Of a stretch of 64,000 nt of DNA, positions 32,145-40,642 are shown piece after piece. Position numbers and translations under genes: made by a program. A model generated the notes under the pieces. The model was not told the origin of the DNA and did no database searches. It worked only from the letters and a program-made list of their open reading frames with translations. This stretch comes from Fibrisoma montanum (GTDB lineage: Bacteria > Bacteroidota > Bacteroidia > Cytophagales > Spirosomataceae): NCBI RefSeq assembly GCF_003583365.1, contig NZ_QXED01000009.1, positions 1 to 64,000 of the forward strand, given 5' to 3'. Numbering within the stretch: position 1 is the first letter of the stretch; the number at the start of each line of letters is the position of its first letter.

Positions 32145-33057
32145 GCAGTGCGTAGACTTTATGGTGTAAGGCTTCCGGAACGGTGAACAGATCGGGGTGA
32201 AAACAAGCCGCCAGGAGCTCAATACCATCTACTAAGGTAGCCGCCGACGGTTGCGTAAACAAGTCATAGTCGGCAATAAACACCGCTTTGTTCTGTACGG
32301 CCCGCAGTTCGTGCCAGCCGGGTTGCTGCTCCAGCACCGACAGTTCCTGAAGCGTCCGGTCGGTTGTGAAGCCGCAGGGCGCAATCACCAGCACCTCGGG
32401 ATCGTACCGGCGAACCTTCTCCCAGGACGTTACAATACTGTCGCCCGAGGGGTTACCAAGCATGTCGATGCCACCGGCGTAGGCAATCTGATGCGGAATC
32501 CAGTGGCCGCAGTTGTAAATCGGGGCCATCCACTCCATCACCATAACGCGCTTCGGCAACGCCCGTTCGGCCCGCAACCGATCAATGACCGCGTTGATCC
32601 GGTCGCGCAGCCGTTGTAGATACGTGTAGGCCGCTTCTTCCCGACCCAGCGCCGAGGCAATAGCCACGGCCGTATCGAACACATCGGTCAGGCTTTGGGG
32701 CGTCAGCGCTACTACGGCAGGCTGTTTGGGCAGCCGATCCAGCACAGCCTGCGTACACTTCGTGTCGATCTGGCAGACTTCGCAGACATCCTGCGTAAAG
32801 ATTACGTCGGGCGCAATCTGATGCAGCGCGTCCTCTTCCACGTAGTACAGGCTGCGTCCTTCCGCTTTGGATGCCGAAAAAATCCGGTCAATTTCCTCAC
32901 TGCTGTAGTCGTGTCCTTCCAGTACGCAGCGCACCAGAATGGTTTTTTCGGCGCGGGCGGGTTCCGGGCATTCGAACGTGACCCCGAACAGCAGGTCCTG
33001 CAGGCCCATATCGTAGACCATCTGGGTGGCAGCAGGCAAAAACGAACAAGCTTTCAT
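32095..33057 (-). CDS. BtuF-like cobalamin-binding ABC-transporter protein
   Basis: 320 residues. MKACSFLPAATQMVYDMGLQ starts the class III solute-binding fold, and FECPEP and QDVCEVCQIDTKCTQ carry clusters of cysteines. VVALTPQSLTDVFDTAVAIA and VMVMEWMAPIYNCGHWIPHQ are the backbone helix and second lobe, and IAPCGFTTDRTLQEL is in the C-lobe. There is no signal peptide or lipobox, which is unusual for a periplasmic protein, so its cellular place is uncertain. It may serve as a cobinamide or cobalamin carrier. Its position in a riboswitch-led operon with btuB and cobU supports the B12 link. Confidence 0.85.
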   Translation of the reverse strand: MKACSFLPAATQMVYDMGLQDLLFGVTFECPEPARAEKTILVRCVLEGHDYSSEEIDRIFSASKAEGRSLYYVEEDALHQIAPDVIFTQDVCEVCQIDTKCTQAVLDRLPKQPAVVALTPQSLTDVFDTAVAIASALGREEAAYTYLQRLRDRINAVIDRLRAERALPKRVMVMEWMAPIYNCGHWIPHQIAYAGGIDMLGNPSGDSIVTSWEKVRRYDPEVLVIAPCGFTTDRTLQELSVLEQQPGWHELRAVQNKAVFIADYDLFTQPSAATLVDGIELLAACFHPDLFTVPEALHHKVYALHAPTTSLSASDYGRGA

Positions 33058-33067
33058 GTCTTTTTCT

Positions 33068-33158
33068 TTAAACGCAGAGAGCGCAGAGTAAGCGCAAAGG
33101 ACGCTATGAAAATATAGCTCCGCGAACTCTGCGTATCCTCTGCGCCCTCTGCGTTTAA
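33068..33158. repeat. Nested palindrome with AACGCAGAG arms (copy 2)
   Basis: TTAAACGCAGAGAGCGCAGA (from 33068) pairs with the right end TCTGCGCCCTCTGCGTTTAA (to 33158) with a few mismatches; the centre GCTATgaaaATATAGC is also folded. It lies between the DUF6580 and btuF-like genes of one operon. It shares arm sequence with 11192-11278. Confidence 0.82.
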
Positions 33159-33162
33159 GCCT

Positions 33163-33750
33163 TTACGCCACTGCCAGTTTTGGATACCGTGACTGCAGCC
33201 ACTCGAAACCGCCGAACAGCACCGCGCTATAAACCAACGTACCAGCCAGGAAATTACGCATGTAGGGAACACCCTGCAGAATGCACTGCTGCCAGCCTGC
33301 AAAGTCGCGGCTCAGCGGCAGGTTCGTGCGCAGGTCCGTACCACCCACCAGCCAGACACTCGTGTCGGCCAGCAGCCAGTGAGTCAGTGAGGCTACCAGG
33401 GCGGCTACCAGTACGTTCTTAACGGATACCTTCTGAAGCAGCACCTTACCATACCACACGATCAGCGCGAAGATGCCGTAGATCCAGTACCAGCCGTCGT
33501 ACATGATGCCGAACTGACCATCCAGAAGGACGACGTTGACTACCAGATCACTGAGCCACAGGGTAAGCAGCGGCAGACCGAACGCTTTCCAGCGATTCGG
33601 AAAATACGAACCGCCGAAGAGGGCCATAGCGCCGATCGGTGAGAACGTAGAAATGGCCGACACCTGAACCGTATTCACGATACGTAATGCAGCCATCAGC
33701 CCGATGAACAGCAGCAGAACAACGAAGCGGGGATTGAGGGTTTGTTTCAT
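33163..33750 (-). CDS. DUF6580-family membrane protein of the B12 operon
   Basis: 195 residues from ATG 33750. About five or six hydrophobic helices are visible: FVVLLLFIGLMAALRIVNTV, IGAMALFGGSYFPNRWKAFG, WYWIYGIFALIVWYGKVLLQ and the C-terminal FLAGTLVYSAVLFGGFEWLQ. The pattern resembles ECF-type S-components or small integral membrane proteins. It has no known enzymatic motif. It starts 14 nt after the stop of btuB and probably helps corrinoid or cobalt handling, but this is inference from position. Confidence 0.75.
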   Translation of the reverse strand: MKQTLNPRFVVLLLFIGLMAALRIVNTVQVSAISTFSPIGAMALFGGSYFPNRWKAFGLPLLTLWLSDLVVNVVLLDGQFGIMYDGWYWIYGIFALIVWYGKVLLQKVSVKNVLVAALVASLTHWLLADTSVWLVGGTDLRTNLPLSRDFAGWQQCILQGVPYMRNFLAGTLVYSAVLFGGFEWLQSRYPKLAVA

Positions 33751-33764
33751 ATTTTCACTATGTG

Positions 33765-35747
33765 TTACCAAGTAAATCGTAAACCCACCATGGCGTTTCG
33801 GCCACGGGTATTGTATCCGTAAATGTCGACGTACTTCTCGTTAAATAGGTTACGCACATCGGCATACACCCGAAGCTGAGACGTCAGTTTACCCTCTGCA
33901 TACAGATCAACGGTTGTGTAGCCGGCCAGCGTTACGTTGCTGGTTGACACGCCCCCAAAAAACCGGTCAGTCCGGGAGCCGATTGTGCGAACCGTCGCGT
34001 TGACCAGCAGCCGGGGTGTAATCTGATACCCGGCGCTGGCGTTCAATTGTACCCTGGGCCGACGAAACAGGTTGTTGTAGGTCGTATCCCGACCTTCGAC
34101 CTGCGTGGTGATAGCCCCGTCGAGCCAGGTCAGGTTGGTCGTCAGCAGCAGCCGGTTAAACTGTCCCTGCGCTTCAAACTCCCAGCCGTGATCGTGCTGG
34201 CGATCAAAATTAATGTATCGACCGTACGGGTCTACGTTCAGCGACTCAAAAAACAGCACGTCCTGAATCTGCCGATCAAAATACACGACCCGTAGCCAGG
34301 CATTGCGGTTTTTGGTGAACACTTGGCCTCCCGCTTCAAACGTACGGCTACGCTCCGGTTTCAGGGCTTTGTTGCCGTAGGGTGAGAAAAGCTGGTAGAG
34401 TGTCGGTGCCCGGAAACCCGACGACAGGTTGACGAACAGCTTGATCTGATCAGCCAGCAGGTACGAAGGGTTGAACGAATACGTAACGACGTTGCCATAC
34501 AGCGAATTCCGGTTGTATCGCCCGCCCAGCTCGATCGACAGACCTTTGTACGGCGTCACAATGCCCGTTGCATAAACGCCCAGTTGCCCAATGCGGGCGG
34601 TATCAGCCCCGATCGGTGGCGACTGGTACGGTCCGTATTCGCTGATGGACAGGTAGCTCTGGTCCGTGTTGCTGAATCGGTAATCGGCCCCCGTCAGCAG
34701 TTCGCCCCAGGTGTTTAGTTTCAGGGTGTGGTACACTTCGACGTAATGAGCCAGGCCGCCGTAGGCCTGGTATGAATAGTTTTCAAACGCGCCGGATTCG
34801 ATGGCTGTCGAATCGTTTTTGTACGTCCGCCGACTATCACTCAGGCCGTAGTTTAACACCAATCGACCGCGCTGATGTATGTATTCCAGTCCAACGGCCG
34901 CCTGCTTGAATTCGTTGCGGTAGGAGAAATCCTTCTCGTCGGCAAACGCCCCGGCATCCAGATCAGTCCGGTACGCGGTTGTCAGGCCGCGCAGCTTTAG
35001 GGTCAGCTTCGGCGTCAACTGCAGGTTCAGATTGGCGAGTACGGCATTCTGCCAATAGCCGTCGTTGTCGAAATTCCGGGTGCCGGTCGTATCCGTGGCG
35101 GCCGAAAAGCCCGCCGACGACAGACGGGTATATTGTACGTTGTACGACAATTTCTCCGTTTGGCCACTCACGCCCACGGTCCCACGGAAGGTGTTATACG
35201 TACCGTAGTTCAGCGAGGCCGTTACCCCCACCGGCTTGCGGCCCTGCGCTTTGCGGGTAAAAATATTGATGACCCCGGCCACGGCATCCGAGCCATACGT
35301 TGTCGATTGAGCCCCGCGCAGAATCTCGATGCGATCGCATTCGCCGACCGTCAGCAGATTCAGATCGAACGTATTGGCCGATCCGGACGGGTCGTAGACT
35401 GGCAGTCCATCCAGCAGAATCAACGTATTGCCGGCCGATGCGCCACGCAGGTAGATATCGGGGTTGGTACCGAGCGGCCCGTTGGCACCAACAATCTGTA
35501 ATCCTGCCTGCCGCGACAGCAGTTCGCTAACCGATTGTGTAGCGTAACGCTGTAATACCGAATCAGATAGTACCGTAACGACTTTACCGGTTTGCGACAG
35601 TTTTTGCTCGATCCGGTTGGCCGTAACCGTAACGGCATCCAGTTGCAGGGAGCGTTCTACCGAAGAATTGGGATTGTCCTGCGCCCAGGCAGGCAGGCAA
35701 AGTGCAGCCAGACAGGCCGCCAGTGAAGTACTTGTTTTGCTCATCAT
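33765..35747 (-). CDS. btuB: TonB-dependent outer-membrane receptor, BtuB-like
   Basis: 660 residues. The signal peptide (TSTSLAACLAALCLPAWAQD) is followed by the plug domain with RSLQLDAVTVTANRIEQKLS and GNTLILLDGLPVYDPSGSAN, and a 22-strand barrel ends with YADVRNLFNEKYVDIYGYNT and a C-terminal aromatic (TW). Its length and the cobalamin riboswitch upstream make it a vitamin B12 receptor, energised by TonB. DUF6580, btuF-like and cobU follow in the same direction. Confidence 0.92.
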   Translation of the reverse strand: MMSKTSTSLAACLAALCLPAWAQDNPNSSVERSLQLDAVTVTANRIEQKLSQTGKVVTVLSDSVLQRYATQSVSELLSRQAGLQIVGANGPLGTNPDIYLRGASAGNTLILLDGLPVYDPSGSANTFDLNLLTVGECDRIEILRGAQSTTYGSDAVAGVINIFTRKAQGRKPVGVTASLNYGTYNTFRGTVGVSGQTEKLSYNVQYTRLSSAGFSAATDTTGTRNFDNDGYWQNAVLANLNLQLTPKLTLKLRGLTTAYRTDLDAGAFADEKDFSYRNEFKQAAVGLEYIHQRGRLVLNYGLSDSRRTYKNDSTAIESGAFENYSYQAYGGLAHYVEVYHTLKLNTWGELLTGADYRFSNTDQSYLSISEYGPYQSPPIGADTARIGQLGVYATGIVTPYKGLSIELGGRYNRNSLYGNVVTYSFNPSYLLADQIKLFVNLSSGFRAPTLYQLFSPYGNKALKPERSRTFEAGGQVFTKNRNAWLRVVYFDRQIQDVLFFESLNVDPYGRYINFDRQHDHGWEFEAQGQFNRLLLTTNLTWLDGAITTQVEGRDTTYNNLFRRPRVQLNASAGYQITPRLLVNATVRTIGSRTDRFFGGVSTSNVTLAGYTTVDLYAEGKLTSQLRVYADVRNLFNEKYVDIYGYNTRGRNAMVGLRFTW

Positions 35748-35904
35748 TAATCAGGTTGATTAAGTAATGAGCTGTCGGAAAGTGAAAATAAAAGATAGAC
35801 AGGCAGGTAACCCGTCAATGGTCATCGTCCTGACCACGCCAATCGTTAGAAAAACGTCTTTCATCCCCGGCTTTTTTCCCGAAAGCTCGATCATGAATCC
35901 GTTT

Positions 35905-36062
35905 GAGGCAGGTCTTCTGGCTCGCTCTACCGACAACGCCTTCCCACCCGAGGGGCAGTGGCATTTTGTTGCCGGCTGGTAAAAGAGCTTACAGCTACGG
36001 GAATAGCCCCGGATTTGCACCGGTGTTCCCTTTTAATCGCCCGTGTTAGTGGGCAAACCTTA
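35905..36062 (-). ncRNA. Cobalamin (B12) riboswitch
   Basis: On the minus strand the B12-box GAGCCAGAAGACCTGCC is at 35923-35907, with conserved elements ACCGGTGCAAATCCGGGGC and GGGAACACCGGTGCAA upstream and GCCACTGCCCC in the core. The layout is that of the adenosylcobalamin riboswitch. It lies about 160 nt before the btuB start, so B12 would turn the operon off. Confidence 0.95.
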
Positions 36063-36071
36063 AACGCGTCG

Positions 36072-36079
36072 CAAAGGTA
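36072..36079 (-). promoter_or_regulatory. TAnnTTTG promoter box of the B12 operon
   Basis: CAAAGGTA on the plus strand is TACCTTTG on the minus strand, a perfect -7 box that would start the transcript just ahead of the riboswitch. Confidence 0.6.
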
Positions 36080-36220
36080 AAGTTTTCTCTGGATATAACG
36101 CCTTCAGAACGGCCATTATCGCCGTAAGCACCGACCCGTTCCGACAAAAGGTGGCGGCTTCGTAGCCAAAGTACCGACCGGAACGCCTAACTTTCAGCCG
36201 CAACTTTTGAACCCGAATCA

Positions 36221-36991
36221 ATGACTTTACCTATTTGGCAACTTAACGGCCAGCGGGCCCTCGTGACGGGCGGAACCAAGGGCATCGGAGAAGCCATCGT
36301 GCAACAGTTTTTACAACTCGGTGCCGCCGTGTTCATCGTCGCCCGCGACAACGAACGCCTTCAGGAGCAACTGGCCACCTACCGCCAGCAAGGCTATTCG
36401 GTGGAGGGACTGTCGGCGGACCTGAGTCGGCCGGGCGTCGCCACGCAGATTATCGACGCCGTTCAGACGACCTGGGGCAGCCTGGATATTCTGGTTAATA
36501 ATACGGGTACGAACATTCGGAAAACCACCGCCGAGTACAGCCCCGCCGAGTACGACCACGTGCTGACCACAAACCTGCGATCGGCCTATGAGCTGAGTCA
36601 GGCGGCTTATCCGCTCCTGAAAGCATCGGGACAAGGCAAACTTGTGTATATCTCGTCGGTGTCGGGCCTCACGCACACCAGCAGCGGTTCACTCTACGGC
36701 ATGACTAAAGCCGCGATGAATCAGCTTACGCGCAACCTGGCCGTCGAGTGGGCAGCCGACGGTATTCGCGTCAATGCCGTAGCACCCTGGTACATCCGAA
36801 CGCCACTGGCCGGCCCCGTGTTGAACAATCCCGAAAAACTGGCCGGTATCCTGAGCCGTACGCCGATGAAGCGCATCGGTGAGCCGGAGGAAGTTGCCTC
36901 TGTGGTTTCGTTTCTGTGTATGCCCGCGTCGGGCTACGTGACGGGCCAGACCATCGCCGTAGACGGTGGCTTGCTGGCGTGGGGTTTTTAA
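36221..36991 (+). CDS. Short-chain dehydrogenase/reductase (tropinone-reductase-like)
   Basis: 256 residues. [20 protein letters not shown] is the NADPH loop (T-G-G-T-K-G-I-G). [20 protein letters not shown] is the N-N-x-G segment. [20 protein letters not shown] carries the catalytic Ser and Tyr with [11 protein letters not shown] (Y-x-x-x-K). [13 protein letters not shown] and [12 protein letters not shown] end it. The pattern fits tropinone-reductase-type SDR enzymes, but the substrate in bacteria is unknown. A single gene divergent from the B12 operon, with no clear promoter and a terminator hairpin after it. Confidence 0.9.
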   Translation: MTLPIWQLNGQRALVTGGTKGIGEAIVQQFLQLGAAVFIVARDNERLQEQLATYRQQGYSVEGLSADLSRPGVATQIIDAVQTTWGSLDILVNNTGTNIRKTTAEYSPAEYDHVLTTNLRSAYELSQAAYPLLKASGQGKLVYISSVSGLTHTSSGSLYGMTKAAMNQLTRNLAVEWAADGIRVNAVAPWYIRTPLAGPVLNNPEKLAGILSRTPMKRIGEPEEVASVVSFLCMPASGYVTGQTIAVDGGLLAWGF

Positions 36992-37030
36992 ACGACTTTG
37001 GCAGGCGGTCGCACTTTACTTTTTCGTGCT

Positions 37031-37060
37031 ACTCCCAACCCGCAGAAGGGGATTGGGAGT
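37031..37060. terminator. Hairpin between convergent genes
   Basis: ACTCCCAA (37031-37038) and TTGGGAGT (37053-37060) are perfect inverted copies in the 85-nt gap between two convergent genes. The T-run is weak. Confidence 0.5.
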
Positions 37061-37076
37061 CAGCATGAAACGGATG

Positions 37077-39464
37077 CTACCTAACCGGATTCTTCACGGT
37101 AAACGTTGTCTGCTGACTTCCCCCCTGCCCCTGCTTCGTCAGGCCGTTTACATCAACCAGAAAGCGTCCCTCCTGATCGGACGTAAAGAACTCGATCTTC
37201 CCTTTTCCAGTCGCGTCGAGGGCCAGGCTGGGTGACCAGTACAGAAGGGTGCGGGCATCAGGCAGGCGGCTTTCCAGCTGCCTTGGCGTATCGTATCGCG
37301 GGGCATAAAATTCACGCTGTAACTGTAGTCCGTCGTAATCCACCCGCAGCAGACCAGGGTCAAGTTCGAACCCGGCCAGATCGCCTTTGTACGTAGAGAA
37401 ACTGATCAGCCCGTTGAACACGGTTCTGCCGATAAAGTACCGTTTCGTCATGACATCCAGCCGGTTGATTTTCAGCGGACTGAACGCCATGATCCGGTCC
37501 ATATCGAACACCGGTACCCCGTCCATCAGCACCAGCGACGGTTCGTCGAAAAACGCGCGGTAGGGTGCGTTAATAACAACCAGCCGAAACTTGCCCTGCC
37601 GCTTTCGGGGCTGAATACCGAGGACGTATTCACGCAGGACATCCTCCATGGTCGTGAACCGGGTGTAATCATCCAGCTTGTAGGATTCGTCGGTCTTACC
37701 GTAGAAAGCAGCACTGTCGACCACCGGATAGCGGTACCGAACCGCCCGGTCGCTCCAGTACGTGTTCTGCACCTGCATGGCCACGCTGCGGTCCAGGATG
37801 GATTCGGCCGTCTGTTCCCGCAGGTTAAACGCAGGCAGCCGGGTAGCCGACGGCTGTTCCGAAAACGGGTTTACGATCGACAGGCGGTTTGAGCTGTCGG
37901 CGGGCTCGGTCCGGACAACAACCTGCTTAGGACCGTATGCATCTTTCAGTTCGAAGAAGACCCGGCCGGCCGAATCGCTCTCGGCCACGTAGAACCGGAT
38001 GGGTTTACCGATGGTAGACAGGTAGGTTGTGATGCCTTTGGCCGGCGCAGCGGAAACCGGATTTTTCACCAACCCCTGTACGATGAGGCCGTTGTGTTCG
38101 GGGGCAAGCGAAAACGGACCCGGTTGCTTCGTCAGTACATCGTTCCACGTAAACCGGCGCCAGCCGTGCGTCAGCATCAGGTTGTCGGTAGCCTCCCCGA
38201 CATCCGCGTTCTCAGGCTGGAGATAGAATTCGGGCGACTCAATCGTACCACGGAGGTCGGAGGTCAGCCACAGGTAACTCAACAGATTGCCCGACGAAGC
38301 CGTGGGCAACGAATCGAGCCGGTACACGGCCACCGACAGATCGGCGGCACCGGACTGCTTCGCTGGCAGCGTCACATCGATACTGACTTTTGTCCGCGAC
38401 GCGTACTCGCTTTTGTCGGGCGTCAGCCCAATAGTCAGGGGTTGTTCGGGACGTTTGAAGTACAGCCGTTCGCAGACCGGCCTGCGGTCCATGCTGAATA
38501 CGGTCAGGTGCGAAATGCCATCGCCCAGTTTCTTTTTATCGATCAGGAACGTAGCTTCCTGCTGAATGGGGCGCATTTCGGCTACGGAAACGACTTGTCG
38601 CGTGTGTGCCAGCAGATATACCAGCGCCTGACCGGCTACGTTCGTGCTGACGGTCACCCTGAGCTGGTCACCACCGGCATCTTCCAGGCGCATCGTATAT
38701 CCCTGCTCCTGAACCACCGGCAGGGGCCGTACCGTTGTCCGCCCGTTCGTATCTCTGATCACAACCCGGTACGTTGTATTTGGCGCGGGCGTGACCACGA
38801 AGTGCCCAATGCCGAACCGGTGCGGAGCAAACCGGCTCAACGTATCGTTCTGCTGGTTCACGAGCGCCCCCTGAAAGGCAATGCCTTTACCGGCTTCGTC
38901 GGTTACGCGAAAAGCCACCTTGCTGCTCAGGCCCTGCACCAACTGACCACCTTCCGGAAACAGCTGCACGTCGTAGTCGGGAGCAGCCGCCACCACCGGC
39001 AGTTCCAGCCGTTTGAAGGAATTGACAATCGTGATCGGCTTTTCGAAGAAGAAATCAGCCCCGAAATTAGTCATCCAGCGCGTATAGGCCCGCAGGAGAT
39101 AGTGGCCTGAATTGATCGATGTGGGCAGAAAAAAGGCACCGTTGCCACTTCCGGCCGCCAGGGCTACCTTGGCCTGCACTACCGGCTTACGTTCCTGATC
39201 CAGCACCTCCACATACGCCACCTTGCTGACGTCCAGCGGCCGGTGAAACGTACCGTCCACGCAGTACACCTTGAACCAGAGCGTTTCGCCGGTGAGGTAA
39301 AACGCGCGGTCGGCGTGGACAAATACTTTCTCCTGAAACGCCTGTTTCCGGTACTGATCGAACCGCTGTACGACCGGTTGTAGTCCTTCGGCGGGCTGCC
39401 CGGCGGCTTCTGAGCCGATGAGCAACAGCAGGCAGCAAACGAAACAGAGTTGATAACTTTTCAT
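37077..39464 (-). CDS. Large secreted protein with MG2-like N-terminal and plug-like C-terminal part
   Basis: 795 residues from ATG 39464. The signal peptide is SYQLCFVCCLLLLIGSEAAG. EKVFVHADRAFYLTGETLWF then KVYCVDGTFHRPLDVSKVAY is the MG2 (macroglobulin) pattern also found in many TonB-linked proteins of Bacteroidota. The C-terminal region has PSLVLMDGVPVFDMDRIMAF and LKINRLDVMTKRYFIGRTVF, the look of a TonB plug domain, but the beta-barrel is missing. The function is unknown. It is the last gene of the DUF4249/TonB receptor locus, after a gap of 56 nt, and probably helps the transport complex or acts as a cell-surface adhesin. Confidence 0.75.
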   Translation of the reverse strand: MKSYQLCFVCCLLLLIGSEAAGQPAEGLQPVVQRFDQYRKQAFQEKVFVHADRAFYLTGETLWFKVYCVDGTFHRPLDVSKVAYVEVLDQERKPVVQAKVALAAGSGNGAFFLPTSINSGHYLLRAYTRWMTNFGADFFFEKPITIVNSFKRLELPVVAAAPDYDVQLFPEGGQLVQGLSSKVAFRVTDEAGKGIAFQGALVNQQNDTLSRFAPHRFGIGHFVVTPAPNTTYRVVIRDTNGRTTVRPLPVVQEQGYTMRLEDAGGDQLRVTVSTNVAGQALVYLLAHTRQVVSVAEMRPIQQEATFLIDKKKLGDGISHLTVFSMDRRPVCERLYFKRPEQPLTIGLTPDKSEYASRTKVSIDVTLPAKQSGAADLSVAVYRLDSLPTASSGNLLSYLWLTSDLRGTIESPEFYLQPENADVGEATDNLMLTHGWRRFTWNDVLTKQPGPFSLAPEHNGLIVQGLVKNPVSAAPAKGITTYLSTIGKPIRFYVAESDSAGRVFFELKDAYGPKQVVVRTEPADSSNRLSIVNPFSEQPSATRLPAFNLREQTAESILDRSVAMQVQNTYWSDRAVRYRYPVVDSAAFYGKTDESYKLDDYTRFTTMEDVLREYVLGIQPRKRQGKFRLVVINAPYRAFFDEPSLVLMDGVPVFDMDRIMAFSPLKINRLDVMTKRYFIGRTVFNGLISFSTYKGDLAGFELDPGLLRVDYDGLQLQREFYAPRYDTPRQLESRLPDARTLLYWSPSLALDATGKGKIEFFTSDQEGRFLVDVNGLTKQGQGGSQQTTFTVKNPVR

Positions 39465-39520
39465 GCGACTTGGCAATGGCGTGTTCGTGCGGTCAGGTGC
39501 TGATCCCGACCAGCGGTATA

Positions 39521-40636
39521 TCAATCTTCCCAGAATGCCGGTTTTACGTTGGTGCCCCTCAGGCGGCAATCGACGCACGCGTCGGACGTAGCGAAAAACC
39601 GCCCGTCGTCGTTGAGATCGATAATAAATTTGTTCTGCTCCATCACCTCGGGTAACGTCAGTGTATCAACGACGCAGCTCTCGTAGCCCGTGATGGTGCG
39701 CCGGAAAGGGATCTCACTCCGGTTGATGTAGATACGTTTCGTGGCCACAGAACCCGCGCCGAAATAGCCCAGCACCGGTTCATTTGGGTTTGACACCGAC
39801 CGGACATTACCCGTTACCTGCGTCGGCTGCGGGTCAAACAGAGAACCCAGACTCTGGGTGGTTTTGGCCAGTTGATCCCAGTATTCGTACGCTTCGCGCG
39901 TGAGGGCGTACTGCCTTACCAGAATACTGTACCGAATGCCCAGCTTGGCCGATGAGCCCGGTATGAACGTCAGCGGAAAGTCATTGATCACATCCTGGCT
40001 CAGCCGCGCCGACGACCCCAGGATGATGTTCGTAGAGCGATTACTGGCCCAGCACCGATAAATATCAACCAGCCGGGGCAACACCTGCTTGTTGACAATC
40101 TCATAAAAGGACTGGTAGCCCGCCGTGAACCGCCAGGTTTCTTCAAACTCCCAGCGGTAGTAGCGGGTGTTGTTCTGAGGATCGCGCGTATCCAGAAAAA
40201 GCTGAACCCCATCGTTCTCGACCCGCCAGCCGATGGCCTCAATGGCGGGCGTCGGCTTCACCGCCACAAAGTCGGACAGGTAGTCGGTTCCCCGCGCTGT
40301 GCGGATGCGCAGCCGGTACTTCTGGCTGGTTTGCGGACTCAGCCCGGTGATCGAATAGACGCCCGTAGTGGTTTCGTTCAGGCGATAGGTTTCGTTGCGG
40401 TCACTTTCGATGGTTACCTGCGCCCGGGTTTCGGCCGTCGGGGCTTTCGTATCCGATACGTTCTGCGTCCGCGACAGCCGGATGGTTGTGGTTGTACCGG
40501 GGCCGCTGTCCAGAAAACCGTCGACCACGAGGTAGGAGTTCGGGGCCGTAATTTCAGGAGGTCGGTACGGGTCCACGCAACTGCTGACCAATACCACCAA
40601 TACCCAGCCAAGGCTTTTTTTCAGGGACATATTCAT
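39521..40636 (-). CDS. DUF4249-family lipoprotein
   Basis: 371 residues. The lipobox is LVVLVSSC with Cys at about residue 20. The mature part starts DPYRPPEITAPNSYLVVDGF, the typical start of DUF4249, and continues as an immunoglobulin-like plus beta-rich domain, with DYLSDFVAVKPTPAIEAIGW, WDQLAKTTQSLGSLFDPQPT and GNVRSVSNPNEPVLGYFGAG as common segments. The C-terminal DACVDCRLRGTNVKPAFWED has a pair of cysteines. DUF4249 proteins are almost always next to a TonB-dependent receptor and may be its surface partner like SusD. It begins 6 nt after the stop of that receptor's gene. Confidence 0.9.
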   Translation of the reverse strand: MNMSLKKSLGWVLVVLVSSCVDPYRPPEITAPNSYLVVDGFLDSGPGTTTTIRLSRTQNVSDTKAPTAETRAQVTIESDRNETYRLNETTTGVYSITGLSPQTSQKYRLRIRTARGTDYLSDFVAVKPTPAIEAIGWRVENDGVQLFLDTRDPQNNTRYYRWEFEETWRFTAGYQSFYEIVNKQVLPRLVDIYRCWASNRSTNIILGSSARLSQDVINDFPLTFIPGSSAKLGIRYSILVRQYALTREAYEYWDQLAKTTQSLGSLFDPQPTQVTGNVRSVSNPNEPVLGYFGAGSVATKRIYINRSEIPFRRTITGYESCVVDTLTLPEVMEQNKFIIDLNDDGRFFATSDACVDCRLRGTNVKPAFWED

Positions 40637-40642
40637 GCGTAA

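Noticed and set aside
35905-36062. Riboswitch region considered as part of a small gene (minus strand 35760-36020)
   Set aside because: The B12-box and conserved riboswitch elements account for this sequence; the open frame is incidental.
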